Source of the DNA: DATAEE01 sp963725145
Lineage (GTDB): Bacteria > Acidobacteriota > Vicinamibacteria > Vicinamibacterales > 2-12-FULL-66-21
Direction: 5' to 3'
NCBI GenBank assembly: GCA_963725145.1
Contig: CAVRXL010000013.1
Span: 62,001 to 126,000, forward strand
Length of the DNA stretch: 64,000 bases
In this document: positions 36,681 to 45,656 of the stretch, one piece after another
How positions within the stretch are numbered: the stretch's first letter is position 1
Layout: each line of letters starts with the position of its first letter
Notes under the pieces: model-generated
Seen by the model: only the letters and a program-made list of their open reading frames with translations
Database searches by the model: none
Told to the model about the DNA's origin: nothing
Translations under genes and position numbers: made by a program

Positions 36681-37738
36681 GCAACCTTCAGCACACCGTC
36701 AGCCTGAGTGTCGATGCCACCAGGCTCCGTGTTGCCGGCACTGCTCAGATCCGAGCTCACTGGTTGAGTCTCGAAGCTTGACCGAAGGGTCGCTCCGAGC
36801 GACGTCAGCCGCCAGACGCCTCGGCTCGTAAGACACTCAATCAGGCCATCTTTTTGGATGGCTCGTCGATGGCGGTGGAACGTGGTCTCGGCCAACGGCA
36901 CTGCCTTTCTCCAGACGGCCGTCGTCAGCATGGTCCCTGGGCTTACAAACGGCGCAAGCATCTCCGAAACTCTTTTCGGGATCTGCGAGGCTGCTGTAGC
37001 CGCCTCGGCCGCCTGGCTCGGTTGGTCCAGCGGCACCAGCACGCAGGAGTCTCCAACGGCCTGCAGGACGAATGACATGACTTGTCCGGTCGACGCATCC
37101 CGTGCTTTTTCGCGCTTCAGAAGCAGTTTTCCGCGTTGTTCCCGAAGACCCAAGATCCAGTCAGCATTTGCCTTCAACGACGAGTGTCCGCGCATTCGCG
37201 ACTCTTGGTGACCGGTGTGGTGAACGACGAGGACCGTGCTGTCGTGCTGTTGCCTGATCTTTCTAAGGGTCTGCATCAATTCGCCCATATCTTTGCCTGC
37301 GTTTTCCTCCAGCCCTGCTGAAACCTGCGCAAGAGTGTCGAGAATGACTAGAACCGGTTTCCGCTCGCGTACCGCTTGCACGACTCGCTGTTCATCCGTC
37401 ACGAGTTGGATTGCTTCGCGTATGAAGCCAATTTCCTCTCCTCCAACATGAACACCGGCTTGCTGCCGCCACGATGAGAGCCGCGATTGAAAACCGAGAG
37501 CCCCTTCCGTAACGACATACAGGACGTTGCCCTTCTTCACCTGATGCCCATGCCAAGGGCGACCTATTGCGATGCTGAGCGCAAGATCAAGAGCCAGGAA
37601 ACTCTTGCCAACACCGGAGGGACCGTACAAAAAAGCGGAACTCGCCTCTGGGAGCACTTCCTGCACTAGCCAGTCCGGCTTGGGTAGTGACATGAGTTGG
37701 TCGACGGAAAGAATCTCAAGGGGCCTCGCTTCTGGCAT
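36677..37738 (-). CDS. RepA/RecA-like AAA ATPase
   Basis: I start at the ATG at 37738, preceded by GGAG at six bases; a TTG at 37858 in the same frame has no such site. The 353-residue protein has Walker A G-P-S-G-V-G-K-S-F (39-47), Walker B V-L-V-I-L-D-T-L and the sensor V-V-H-H-T-G-H, as in RSF1010-RepA-like hexameric helicases (AAA_25). A winged-helix-like tail follows. It could drive replication or mobilisation of the excised island. A 650-bp untranslated stretch lies upstream. Confidence 0.85.
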   Translation of the reverse strand: MPEARPLEILSVDQLMSLPKPDWLVQEVLPEASSAFLYGPSGVGKSFLALDLALSIAIGRPWHGHQVKKGNVLYVVTEGALGFQSRLSSWRQQAGVHVGGEEIGFIREAIQLVTDEQRVVQAVRERKPVLVILDTLAQVSAGLEENAGKDMGELMQTLRKIRQQHDSTVLVVHHTGHQESRMRGHSSLKANADWILGLREQRGKLLLKREKARDASTGQVMSFVLQAVGDSCVLVPLDQPSQAAEAATAASQIPKRVSEMLAPFVSPGTMLTTAVWRKAVPLAETTFHRHRRAIQKDGLIECLTSRGVWRLTSLGATLRSSFETQPVSSDLSSAGNTEPGGIDTQADGVLKVA

Positions 37739-38132
37739 TCGCGTCTCCGTGTGTTGTCGCTCGTTTCCGATGCCGCCTGCCGGCTCGTGGAACCGCCACG
37801 CACCTCTAAGAGAGGTGCTGCGGTAGTAGCAGTTGGCAGTTGCCCGTACAGAATTCAACAGTCACCAGGTGCGAGCCTGGTTCAGTCAGATCGTCCATCC
37901 AGCTATGTCGATGGTGAATGAGACTACCCGGACCCACGAAGTCCGGGAGGATCGCTCCGGAGAGCTTCTAGATCCTCAGTCGCTCAAGTTAGGGGGAATG
38001 ACACCAATCCAAACAAGGATGGCTATCTTCCAATACAGTGGCCTATAACACGTCTGCAACGCTCTCAGACGTCGTAGGCTGGCGAGCGAGTAGAACCTGT
38101 CGGCTTCCGGATGCTCTCTGTTGAGTGGTTTG

Positions 38133-38176
38133 ATTATACGGAGAAGCGTGAAGCGCGTACTACAATCACTTGTAGT
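38133..38176 (-). promoter_or_regulatory. Candidate promoter and operator in the gap before the RepA-like gene
   Basis: Between 37739 and 38391 I find no convincing gene. On the minus strand a perfect TATAAT lies at 38133-38138, and an inverted repeat ACTACAA-TCAC-TTGTAGT at 38159-38176 would overlap the -35 region. That is the layout of a repressor-controlled promoter reading toward the RepA-like gene, with a leader of nearly 400 bases. No matching -35 box is clear, and the repressor is not identified. Confidence 0.35.
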
Positions 38177-38391
38177 TCAACACCCCTGATCCTCGGGATA
38201 CTCTGCAAACGCTTCGGGGTGGGCACTCACCTTCGGAACTCTGCCACGACACAAACTCACCGCTTTGAACCTATGGCACCTTACGCAAGGGCGAAGTAAG
38301 GGCCTAGGACGAAGCTGACCCACAACGCTCGTCCCTTCTCTCACGCTAGGTCGGTTGCGGTCTTCGTAACCGCCAAAGGATTGGTCCTACC

Positions 38392-38799
38392 TTAGCCTTT
38401 GACGAGTCGAACGTGCCTCGATTTCCACTCCTTCTCGAATGCGGCTACACGGCGTCGATACTCCTGACCGACGTTTGGTCCCTGCAGTTCGTCGAGGGTT
38501 CGGGCGATACGCTGGTGATCGAGTTCGAAGCCGGGATAGTCTCTGGTGATTTCCCACATACCCCGTAAATCGTCCCACAGACCCAACGCGGCTGCTCCCT
38601 CCCCAGGCAGAGTCCCGACCGTCCGAGTTTCGATTTGGTTTGCAAAGCTTTCGGCCACTGTTCGTCTGGCTTCCTCGAGAATCTCTCTCTTCATCTGGTT
38701 CCACGCTTCATGGAACCGAGTCTGACGAACTTCGCTTAGTCCATCTAGGGCCTGGTCGATAAGATTTCGTGTCAGCTCAGAGTAGGTCTTGGTGGCCAT
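38392..38799 (-). CDS. Small helical protein, function unknown
   Basis: A strong AGGAGG about eight bases upstream fixes the start at the ATG at 38799, not further upstream. The 135-residue protein is mostly helical and charged (L-T-R-N-L-I-D-Q-A-L-D-G-L, R-R-R-V-A-A-F-E-K-E-W) with no signal peptide or known domain. The 346 bp upstream (38800-39145) hold no gene I can support. Confidence 0.65.
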   Translation of the reverse strand: MATKTYSELTRNLIDQALDGLSEVRQTRFHEAWNQMKREILEEARRTVAESFANQIETRTVGTLPGEGAAALGLWDDLRGMWEITRDYPGFELDHQRIARTLDELQGPNVGQEYRRRVAAFEKEWKSRHVRLVKG

Positions 38800-39145
38800 T
38801 TGGAATCCTCCTGCGATGAATCGCATTGCGAACCGTAGTTCTTGTCGCACAGGGACGGTCCCCCTGAAGGGGACGATTGCGGTGTCCCACGAGCGCACCT
38901 GCACTCGCCGTTAGTGCCCGAATTACTTGTATGGCTGTATTACCTGGACCGAGGCCCTCGGTCTATCAGGCTTTGCACCTGAACGACGGCCTCGTCGTGC
39001 CGATTTGCGAGAACAAGATCGTACCACCCGCCTCGCGACATGTACAGCGAAATCTGCTTTCAGTTTTGTGAGCCGGTACGATTAGTGCGTGGCTTTGTTG
39101 TGGTGGTTGGGCCTTGCCGCAGCGACGAGCACAGCCAGAAGTGAT

Positions 39146-39889
39146 CTAACTAGAAGAAGTTAGCGGCAGACGATTGAGGACAGCGAGCTTCAAGCCGGCC
39201 CGTGGGAATAACGGATGTATTTCCCTCGCCACCAGCGGATCGTGGAACCCCGCTAGACATTGGGCGAAACCTGTGAGCTTTGGGAGCAGGTTTTTCCCAT
39301 GTCTGGTAGCTCCCCTCGACTCAATCTCCGAGCGGCGGTCGACTTCGAGACACGCCACAGCATGGCTGCCTGGTGGACGGAGAGAATCCCTGGGGGCATG
39401 ATCCGGCAGCGGTTGGAGTCTGGGCCTACCCAGTCGTGTCCCGTGTTTTCTGGCGCGAGCGAGGCCCGCCAAGACTCGCTCCCGGATACGCTCACGTTCG
39501 AACTCAGCCAGCGCAGCGAGGAGGTGACACTGCAGTCTGCCTGCGGGCGTAGTGAGATCGAGGCCCTCGCCGAGGCTGACAAACCCGATTCCTAGGGTGC
39601 TCAGCTCCTCGATGTGCATGAGTAGGTCGCGGAGATTTCGGCCCAGCCGATCCAAGCGCCAGACAACGAGTACATCGAACCGCCGCCGACGCGCGTCTGC
39701 CATGAGCTTCTGAAGGGCGGGCCTGGTGCTTACGCCGCTGATTCCTTCGTCGCGGTACTCGTGACCAGCACCCCAACCCCGAACCACACAGAAGTGGCGA
39801 ATCTCAAGTAGCTGGTTCTCGCAGGACTGTTCGTTGGTGGATACACGAGCGTACAGGGCTACCCGTAGCGTCCTTCCGGCCGGTTCCAT
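39146..39889 (-). CDS. Serine recombinase (resolvase/invertase family), probably frameshifted at its C-terminus
   Basis: AAGGAGG lies just before the ATG. Residues 8-140 are a complete resolvase catalytic domain: L-Y-A-R-V-S-T-N-E with Ser17, Y-R-D-E-G-I-S-G, V-W-R-L-D-R-L-G-R and the long E-helix. After G-R-P-R (residue 157) the frame turns into unrelated sequence. The expected DNA-binding helix-turn-helix (W-R-V-S-K-S-T-A-A-R-R-L) appears in the neighbouring minus frame ending at 39253. One extra base near 39415 would explain this. As read, the protein lacks its HTH. Confidence 0.85.
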   Translation of the reverse strand: MEPAGRTLRVALYARVSTNEQSCENQLLEIRHFCVVRGWGAGHEYRDEGISGVSTRPALQKLMADARRRRFDVLVVWRLDRLGRNLRDLLMHIEELSTLGIGFVSLGEGLDLTTPAGRLQCHLLAALAEFERERIRERVLAGLARARKHGTRLGRPRLQPLPDHAPRDSLRPPGSHAVACLEVDRRSEIESRGATRHGKNLLPKLTGFAQCLAGFHDPLVAREIHPLFPRAGLKLAVLNRLPLTSSS

Positions 39890-40062
39890 GCTCCCTCCTT
39901 AGAGTCTAGGAAAAGCCGCGGGATTCTAATCCTAGTACATGTTGCCTCCGAGTACAAGAGGAGGCCCCGGGAGGCTGGAAACCTGGGGGCCACAGATCCG
40001 CGGCGGCCAACGCACCAGGCTAGGGGCGTTAGACTGTCTGACGTTCCAAAAGGAGGGGGGAC

Positions 40063-40401
40063 ATGACGTTTGGAGTCTTCGTTCTGGCCGTTGTCGTGGT
40101 TACTCAAGCCTCGCCGGCAGCTCAGTACTTCAAAACGGGTGCTGCGATTCTCAAAGACGCCGGCCAATGGGAGAAGTACTCGCGCGGCGAAGATTCGGTA
40201 GACACGATTGGAATCTCATATTTTCAGGGTTATGTCTCGGGCGTCGTCGACGGCGGGTCAATCAAGACGCCCGAAGGGTTTACGGTCGATCAGGCGTGCG
40301 CAATAGCCGCCAAGTTCTTGAGGGACAATCCGCAGCGCCTTCATGAGCCTGCCGCCGCTCTCGTGAAAGAGGCCGTGCGGAAGGCCTATCCTGGTCGCTA
40401 G
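40063..40401 (+). CDS. Secreted Rap1a/Tai-like protein
   Basis: AAAGGAGG precedes the ATG. The 112-residue protein has a signal peptide (ends near A-S-P-A-A) and the Rap1a/Tai pattern: Y-F-Q-G-Y-V-S-G-V-V-D-G, then V-D-Q-A-C-A-I-A-A-K-F-L-R-D-N-P-Q-R-L-H and a final A-Y-P. The type members are periplasmic immunity proteins against T6SS amidases, but the family is wide, and no matching effector is nearby. The usual second cysteine at the end is missing. Confidence 0.75.
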   Translation: MTFGVFVLAVVVVTQASPAAQYFKTGAAILKDAGQWEKYSRGEDSVDTIGISYFQGYVSGVVDGGSIKTPEGFTVDQACAIAAKFLRDNPQRLHEPAAALVKEAVRKAYPGR

Positions 40402-40578
40402 TTACCGGCTCAGTGATGACTATTGGGATGGGCTAGTGCGCCCTGTGTGGACCCGAGTCGCATTACGCGGCTGCTCGGTGACCGGGGCGGGGGGCCCCAT
40501 AGGCCGCGGTATGTGCCGCCTAAGTCAAGGCCGACGTCTTCTCTTTGCGAGCACGGCGCGTTGCGGCCGTCTCTCCGA

Positions 40579-41790
40579 TTACGGCAATGGGCCTCCTCGC
40601 ATGGCGATCCTTCCCGCCCGCCTTGGTGCCGGCACCTGCGGGTGGCCGTGTTGATCCACTTGGTAGCGCGCCGCATCTAGAGCGTCCTCTACAACTGTAA
40701 ATCCCTCCTGACGCCTCATATAGGCGGCCACCCAGGCTGCCAGATCCTGCCTGTGTCGCCGCACGGGGTCGGCGTCCGGCCCTCCGGCGATGCGGCCGTG
40801 CAGGAAACCGACGAGCGCCGCGGAGTACAGAACTGGCGCGATGTCGATCAGCTGAAGGTGCCGTTGTGAGCGGCGGTAGTGGAGATCACGCTTGGTAAAT
40901 GGGCTGCCGTGTAGGAATCGGTTGCGAGCCATATAGAGATCGTCGTACTGCGCCTCTGGGAGAGTCGCCCGAAACGTCTGTTGAGCGTATCGCAGGGTGA
41001 ACCGCGTTGCAGTGAGACTACGCTTGCCGAACGGGACACGCCGAAGAATCGCCTGCACATCCCGCTTGTTTACGTTACGGCTGCCCGGGTGGCAGAGGGC
41101 CTCGAACGCGCTGACCCAGAGGGCGAGGCGAGTGCCGTGGTCGTTGAGGCTCGTCAGACCGTCCCCAGGGAACAATCCGGCGTGGAACGCGATCTCCAGC
41201 GAACGAAATAGCTTGCGGAACGCCACGCGATGAATGCCGCGAATGTAAAACCGCCGCCAGGCGACGAGAAGCCGGTCGAGGAGCGCGCGGTCCACGGCGA
41301 GGGTGAAGTGGTCCGGCCGGCCGATCTGCGGGCTCGAGTGTCCGTGAGGCGGATCGTCGTCCATTCCTCCAACTGGACCGTCGAGAGCAATGACGTACCC
41401 GTTCCGACCTGGGACGTGAAAGCCGAGGGTGAAGTGGTCGTTCCAAAGAGCAGTCCACTGAGCGCCGAACGGATGCGCGATCTTGCCAGCCCAACCCCGG
41501 GTCGTCGTGCTCACGGCGCAGATGTTTCGAAACGCTCGAAGAACGTCGATATTGCGGACTGTCGGATCTGCATCGTTCCTTACGAGGAGGCAGCCCGGCC
41601 GGTACGCCTCGCCTGAGTGCGTCGTGAACTGCTCACGCATCCGACGCCCCATATCGTTCGCCGCGTTCGCCTGAAGCGCCGTCATCCGCTCATCGTCCGC
41701 TGAGCAGAGGCAAATGCCCTCAGGGGCATCATAAGGCGTCGGCACCGGAGGTGCTAGGTTGGGGAAGAAGAAGAAGAGATCCCAAGGCAT
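40579..41790 (-). CDS. Apea-like HEPN-domain protein
   Basis: The 403-residue soluble protein has an N-terminal half without known motifs and a C-terminal half like Apea-type HEPN domains: R-L-A-L-W-V-S-A-F-E-A-L-C, then Y-D-D-L-Y-M-A-R-N-R-F-L-H-G. The R-N-R-F-L-H motif fits the R-x4-6-H signature of HEPN ribonucleases. HEPN proteins are common in defence and toxin systems, but a defence role here is inference. No SD-like site is obvious. The genes on either side also look like island cargo. Confidence 0.7.
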   Translation of the reverse strand: MPWDLFFFFPNLAPPVPTPYDAPEGICLCSADDERMTALQANAANDMGRRMREQFTTHSGEAYRPGCLLVRNDADPTVRNIDVLRAFRNICAVSTTTRGWAGKIAHPFGAQWTALWNDHFTLGFHVPGRNGYVIALDGPVGGMDDDPPHGHSSPQIGRPDHFTLAVDRALLDRLLVAWRRFYIRGIHRVAFRKLFRSLEIAFHAGLFPGDGLTSLNDHGTRLALWVSAFEALCHPGSRNVNKRDVQAILRRVPFGKRSLTATRFTLRYAQQTFRATLPEAQYDDLYMARNRFLHGSPFTKRDLHYRRSQRHLQLIDIAPVLYSAALVGFLHGRIAGGPDADPVRRHRQDLAAWVAAYMRRQEGFTVVEDALDAARYQVDQHGHPQVPAPRRAGRIAMRGGPLP

Positions 41791-41997
41791 AAATCCAGAA
41801 GCAGTCAGACGATTACTGTCGGACGGTTGCGGTGTCGAACCGACTAGCCAACAAGCTCAACAGACTCAGATACTCCAGCGCAAGAGCGGGATCGTCAGTC
41901 ATGCCGGCGCGGTTTCCTCCGCGGATTCCGAACCGCGAGGACAGCGCCTTCGAACAGATGCATCAATCCTTTTGTGAATGCCTTTTGGATGACGGAG

Positions 41998-43206
41998 TCA
42001 CATTCGCTTGAGCACCAGTGTTGTCCGCAGGATTCTGCTGGTCATGTAGCGGAGCACTTCTAGGGGAGCGCCCTTGACAAAACTCTCGACCAGCCAACCC
42101 TCTGGAATGTCTGACATGACCTCCAAGCCTTGAGGGTAGTAGCGTACCAAGTCGCTCAGACCGAACATGATCGCATAAGAAGCCAGACACTCGTTCATCG
42201 GTACCGTTCTACCGGCAATGCTCAGCGGAATACTGATAACAAATGCGTACTCCGGGCGAGATGAGTCGTTGTCTGCGATAAGCCGCAGTGCCGTCCTGAG
42301 TCGGCGGTGTATTTCACCACCCGAGAAGCCACCGTCTTCCCTTTTAGGTTGAAGTTCACGGCTCTCGAAAAAACGAAAGGCTGATGCCTGTATCGCGTGT
42401 AACTCGAAAACCTCGCGAGCTGTATCTTTCGCGCTTTCCAAAGACAGCTCTTCGTAGGCATCTTGGAGGGCCCTTTCCACCGCATCGGGAAGCTCGACAT
42501 GCGGAACGGCCAACAACTCCCAGGCATGGGTATCGTCAAAAAGGAAGGCCCACTTGCATGACAATACCCGTTCAGGAATACCTGCTTGCCTCAGTTGCCA
42601 ACCGATTGGCAAACAGTAGGATAGGAGCTCGCGCATTCCAATGGTAAGCGGCGGAACATGACACAATCCAAACACCTCGGCATACAGCAACGAATAGGTC
42701 CCTCCTTTTTGCATTTCCACCTGGACCAACGGCGCGTCGGTAAAGATCTTCGACCGTAGGCCATGCCCCGGGCGCTGAACCTCCGAGCCTGACCTAATCG
42801 CGGTCAGGACGCCCTTTGCGACGAGATAGGCCTTAGCGAGATTGAGGAAGGAATAGTAGTAGTCGAGAGGGCTGGACTTCCAAGGCAGCGCCGCCGCGCC
42901 GCGCCACAAGGCCTCCGCTTGGCGCAAATAGGTTCTAAATTCACGCCATCGGCGATCTTGGGCTTCGCTGGCCGCAGCAGCAAGGACGGGGTCATGCTCC
43001 CCCAGCAGCGTGATACCGCGGCTCGGAATCTCGGCGTGCTGACGCAATGTCAGCCAAAGCTCCTCTTCGACTGAAAGTGATGTCTGAAGGACTTGGCGTC
43101 CCTTGGGTTCGCCCAAGGCACTCAAAATCCACGCTCGAAAGGGTCTCGGCGTTTTCACGGTAATTCCAGGCGATTGTTCTCGCCCACGGAGTGCCAGAAG
43201 AGTCAT
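41998..43206 (-). CDS. YaaC-like protein
   Basis: The 402-residue protein carries the YaaC-like segment D-Y-Y-Y-S-F-L-N-L-A-K-A-Y-L-V followed by H-G-L. It has no signal peptide. YaaC has no established biochemical role; relatives appear in mobile regions. It is divergent from the MerR-like gene, with 200 bp between containing the operator repeats, so the same regulator could act on it. I saw no strong ribosome site for the chosen ATG. Confidence 0.65.
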   Translation of the reverse strand: MTLLALRGREQSPGITVKTPRPFRAWILSALGEPKGRQVLQTSLSVEEELWLTLRQHAEIPSRGITLLGEHDPVLAAAASEAQDRRWREFRTYLRQAEALWRGAAALPWKSSPLDYYYSFLNLAKAYLVAKGVLTAIRSGSEVQRPGHGLRSKIFTDAPLVQVEMQKGGTYSLLYAEVFGLCHVPPLTIGMRELLSYCLPIGWQLRQAGIPERVLSCKWAFLFDDTHAWELLAVPHVELPDAVERALQDAYEELSLESAKDTAREVFELHAIQASAFRFFESRELQPKREDGGFSGGEIHRRLRTALRLIADNDSSRPEYAFVISIPLSIAGRTVPMNECLASYAIMFGLSDLVRYYPQGLEVMSDIPEGWLVESFVKGAPLEVLRYMTSRILRTTLVLKRM

Positions 43207-43355
43207 CGTCGCCGACGGACGATGCAGAAATCAGCCGGCAGAACGCTCACCTCGCCCGGGGATTACTCAGCGGGGCGTTGTCCGGAAAGTTGCCGGCAGT
43301 TTCGCCCGTTTGCGGCATCCACGTCTGTAACGAGCGTTCCTAAATTGCACTGAGA

Positions 43356-43406
43356 ATAATCATTATGCCTTAACGAGTCATTTGTGGCATAATCATTATG
43401 CCTTAA
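43356..43406 (+). promoter_or_regulatory. Repeated operator upstream of the MerR-like gene
   Basis: ATAATCATTATGCCTTAA occurs twice, at 43356-43373 and 43389-43406, spaced 33 bp centre to centre, about three helical turns. The second copy is the core of a perfect palindrome GGCATAATCATTATGCC (43386-43402). It ends two bases before the ATG at 43409. This is a likely binding site for the encoded MerR-like protein (autoregulation) and possibly for control of the divergent YaaC-like gene. Confidence 0.65.
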
Positions 43407-43408
43407 AC

Positions 43409-43496
43409 ATGGCTCGGAAACAGGAACCGCGAAGAGTGTATGAACTGGCTGATGTAGTCCGGCTGACTGGAGCCAAGCGACCTCAGATCGAGATCC
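43409..43496 (+). pseudogene. N-terminal piece of a MerR-like regulator, separated by a frameshift
   Basis: From the ATG at 43409 the frame reads V-Y-E-L-A-D-V-V-R-L-T-G-A-K-R-P-Q-I-E-I, a MerR-type helix-turn-helix start. One extra C at 43495-43496 then moves the natural continuation, W-V-R-K-G-I-I-R-G, into the frame of the next entry. Removing that base restores a continuous protein of about 314 residues. Confidence 0.75.
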
Positions 43497-43499
43497 TGG

Positions 43500-44354
43500 G
43501 TGCGGAAAGGCATCATACGCGGCGAATTCGAAGACTGTGGAACAGGTCTTCCCAGACAGTTCGTTTTCCGGAATCTGGTCGAGAGTTTAGTCGCGCTTTA
43601 CCTCAATGAATTGGGCGTAGGTACACAGGTTACTTACGCCATCCTGGATGCGCTCCGAAGTGGGGACATAGAGTCGGACGTCCGAACCCCATGGTTTGTC
43701 GAGATGACCCGGCAACCTGCCGGACCCTCCCCACGTCGACTCAAGACGGCAACCCGACGTCAGCTAAAGGCCGCTATCGACGCTGAGCGGGAAACTCCAC
43801 TTGAAGATAGATGCTGCGCCGAGTTTAACGATGACGGGACTCTCAAGCTCCTGAAGTTGTTGCGCGCCTATGTGGATAGTGGAACCAGCGAAGCTACGCG
43901 GATGAAGGGCCTCCTGTCAGTCGCTCGGGAACACCTCCGTGAGGAGAAGCAATGGAATCGAGAATACGCGGCGCTGCATCGACGTTGGCGGCTCTTCAAG
44001 AATCCCAACACTAGACCACGCAATACTCACTTCTGGGTTGTTTGCGACACTATACAACCGCTTGAGGAAGGAGACAGCTGGTGGCGTCGGGTCACGCTGA
44101 CTGACGAAGAGAAACACTTCGAAGGGCTAGGCCGTTCAGTGCTAATTGTGACGATTCGTCCAATCTTGGAAGAGCTGGAAGCAGCCACTGGAGACAGTTG
44201 GCGAGCCACGGCCGAAAAGAACGTCTTTAGACTAGATGAGCCGACGCTCACTCCGCGCAAGTTGGTTGCACAGGCCTTGCACCAATACGAACTTACTGAA
44301 CGCAAGCGCTCGCTGGAACTAAAGCGAGGAAAGTCAGACGTGCCGGGCGAGTAG
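43500..44354 (+). CDS. MerR-like regulator, main part after the frameshift
   Basis: The frame from the GTG at 43500 gives 284 residues. It begins inside the wing of a MerR-like DNA-binding domain (R-K-G-I-I-R-G-E-F, then F-V-F-R-N-L-V-E), so the true gene starts at 43409 and is split by one inserted C. The remaining 220 residues are charged and mostly helical, with no known ligand domain. If the indel is a sequencing error the regulator is whole and has a matching operator directly upstream; if real, the HTH is lost. Confidence 0.7.
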   Translation: MRKGIIRGEFEDCGTGLPRQFVFRNLVESLVALYLNELGVGTQVTYAILDALRSGDIESDVRTPWFVEMTRQPAGPSPRRLKTATRRQLKAAIDAERETPLEDRCCAEFNDDGTLKLLKLLRAYVDSGTSEATRMKGLLSVAREHLREEKQWNREYAALHRRWRLFKNPNTRPRNTHFWVVCDTIQPLEEGDSWWRRVTLTDEEKHFEGLGRSVLIVTIRPILEELEAATGDSWRATAEKNVFRLDEPTLTPRKLVAQALHQYELTERKRSLELKRGKSDVPGE

Positions 44355-44404
44355 CAAGGAGCGCATAGATGCTGATGCGTCAGTCCGCGGTGTAGAGAGA
44401 CAAT

Positions 44405-44913
44405 ATGACACTCTCCGAGTTTAACGACCAGCGCACCAAGCGTCCATGTATTAGTTGTGGCATTACCGGTGTTGCTACACAGCTTAACCCGAACAACAAC
44501 GGGCTACTCGTGTGCTGCCCGCACTGCCAGTCGAAGCGGCCTTGGGGATCGCTATTGTACTTAAAGCAGAACAAAAACCGACGTCCGCGTCGCCCGCCAC
44601 TCCCCAGCGGTGCAACGCTCGATACGGTTTGGGAGCAATTTGGGAATCGGTGCATTGTTGCGCGGCACCGAAAAAGGCTCTCATCTTGTTCGGCATTGGG
44701 CGTCAGGTCCATCACGTCCTGCCGTATGCAGAGGAAGGTCACAAAGGGCCCCTCGTTCCGATCTGCACCCTTTGCCATCCGGTTGTGACCGAGCGACAGC
44801 GTCTGTACTGGTTTTACCAGCGACTGGTAAGTAAGGCGTACTCTGAAGAGACGACGGACTCCGTGGACGTCTCGCAGACTATCGAGCGTCTACCTGATGT
44901 ACGGCGAGCGTGA
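44405..44913 (+). pseudogene. Zinc-ribbon plus HNH endonuclease-like gene, frameshifted
   Basis: The frame from 44405 encodes a zinc ribbon (C-I-S-C-G and C-C-P-H-C) and then D-T-V-W-E-Q-F-G-N-R-C-I, the usual lead-in to an HNH domain. A missing T at 44657-44659 shifts it: the rest, C-A-A-P-K-K, then V-H-H-V-L-P-Y-A-E-E-G and P-I-C-T-L-C-H, lies in the frame ending at 44913. Joined, it would be an HNH nuclease of about 169 residues. It begins 50 bp after the MerR-like gene. Confidence 0.75.
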
Positions 44914-45037
44914 GCGGTTTCCGCGGAGTACCGACACTTTCACCAGCCGCGATTACAGCGCAGTCAAAGATGCTGTCCGTCATCCGCTTAGGAACTCACG
45001 ACATCGACTGAGTTGAATCGCGTGCTGGAGACTCGCC

Positions 45038-45205
45038 AAGCAGCTGGGGAATGTGTCGCAAGCGTGCAAGGTCATGGGCTACAGCCGCGACAGTTTCTCG
45101 TTTCAAAGAGCTGTACCGAGACCGCGGCGAAGAAGCGCTTCGCGAGATCAGCACGGAATTCCCCTGACGCGGGTGCTCACGGACCGCGGCACGGAAGACT
45201 GTGGC
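45038..45205 (+). pseudogene. Relic of an IS481-type transposase
   Basis: In shifting frames this stretch still spells L-G-N-V-S-Q-A-C-K-V-M-G-Y-S-R-D-S-F, F-K-E-L-Y, G-E-E-A-L-R-E-I-S and then L-T-R-V-L-T-D-R-G-T-E, the HTH and part of the DDE core of IS481-like transposases. The middle is deleted and no terminal repeats were found. The rest of the gap 44914-45656 holds no gene I can support. Confidence 0.65.
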
Positions 45206-45430
45206 CAGGCGGCCGCAGAGTCTTAGCTATGATTCAATGTCCTTCAGTCGCTAATCAGCGAAGCTGCTAACAACGCCGTGATCGAGATTCGAGACACACA
45301 TCACTGGACATCGTCTCATCTATGCGCCGCTACGCAGTCACACTTGTTTTGGTAGCGTGGGATTCGCTCGCGACAGCCTTCCGCCCAACGGTTTAGCGTT
45401 GGACCATTTAGTAGTTAGGCCTTAACATGT

Positions 45431-45449
45431 TTCTGTTGATCTAACAGAA
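45431..45449. promoter_or_regulatory. Inverted repeat upstream of the large exported protein
   Basis: TTCTGTT-GATCT-AACAGAA is a perfect 7-bp dyad, 208 bp before the next start codon. It could be an operator or an IS end remnant; nothing else supports either. Confidence 0.3.
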
Positions 45450-45656
45450 TCCAGCTTTCCCCCAACCATTCGCGTCGCTCTCGAGTTATTAGGGAGGCCC
45501 GATGCGTCGGACGTGCCTGGTCATCCTCCCGTTGTTCGTCTCACCGGGAACCTATTCCCGATCTCATTGCGTACCTTGCGTTCTCTCGCTCGTTACGACT
45601 GGCTGCTCCTTGAGTTCGGCGTGATGAGCTTGGTCGCCGGCCGATGACTCGAATGG

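Noticed and set aside
37739..37858. N-terminal extension of the RepA-like ATPase from a TTG at 37858
   Set aside because: No ribosome site and no family-like sequence before M41; the ATG at 37738 has GGAG at good spacing.
40063..40401. Part of a type VI effector-immunity pair
   Set aside because: No effector candidate or T6SS gene lies nearby, so only the family likeness is kept.
45013..45270. 85-residue plus-strand gene
   Set aside because: It is an off-frame reading of a degraded IS481-like transposase.
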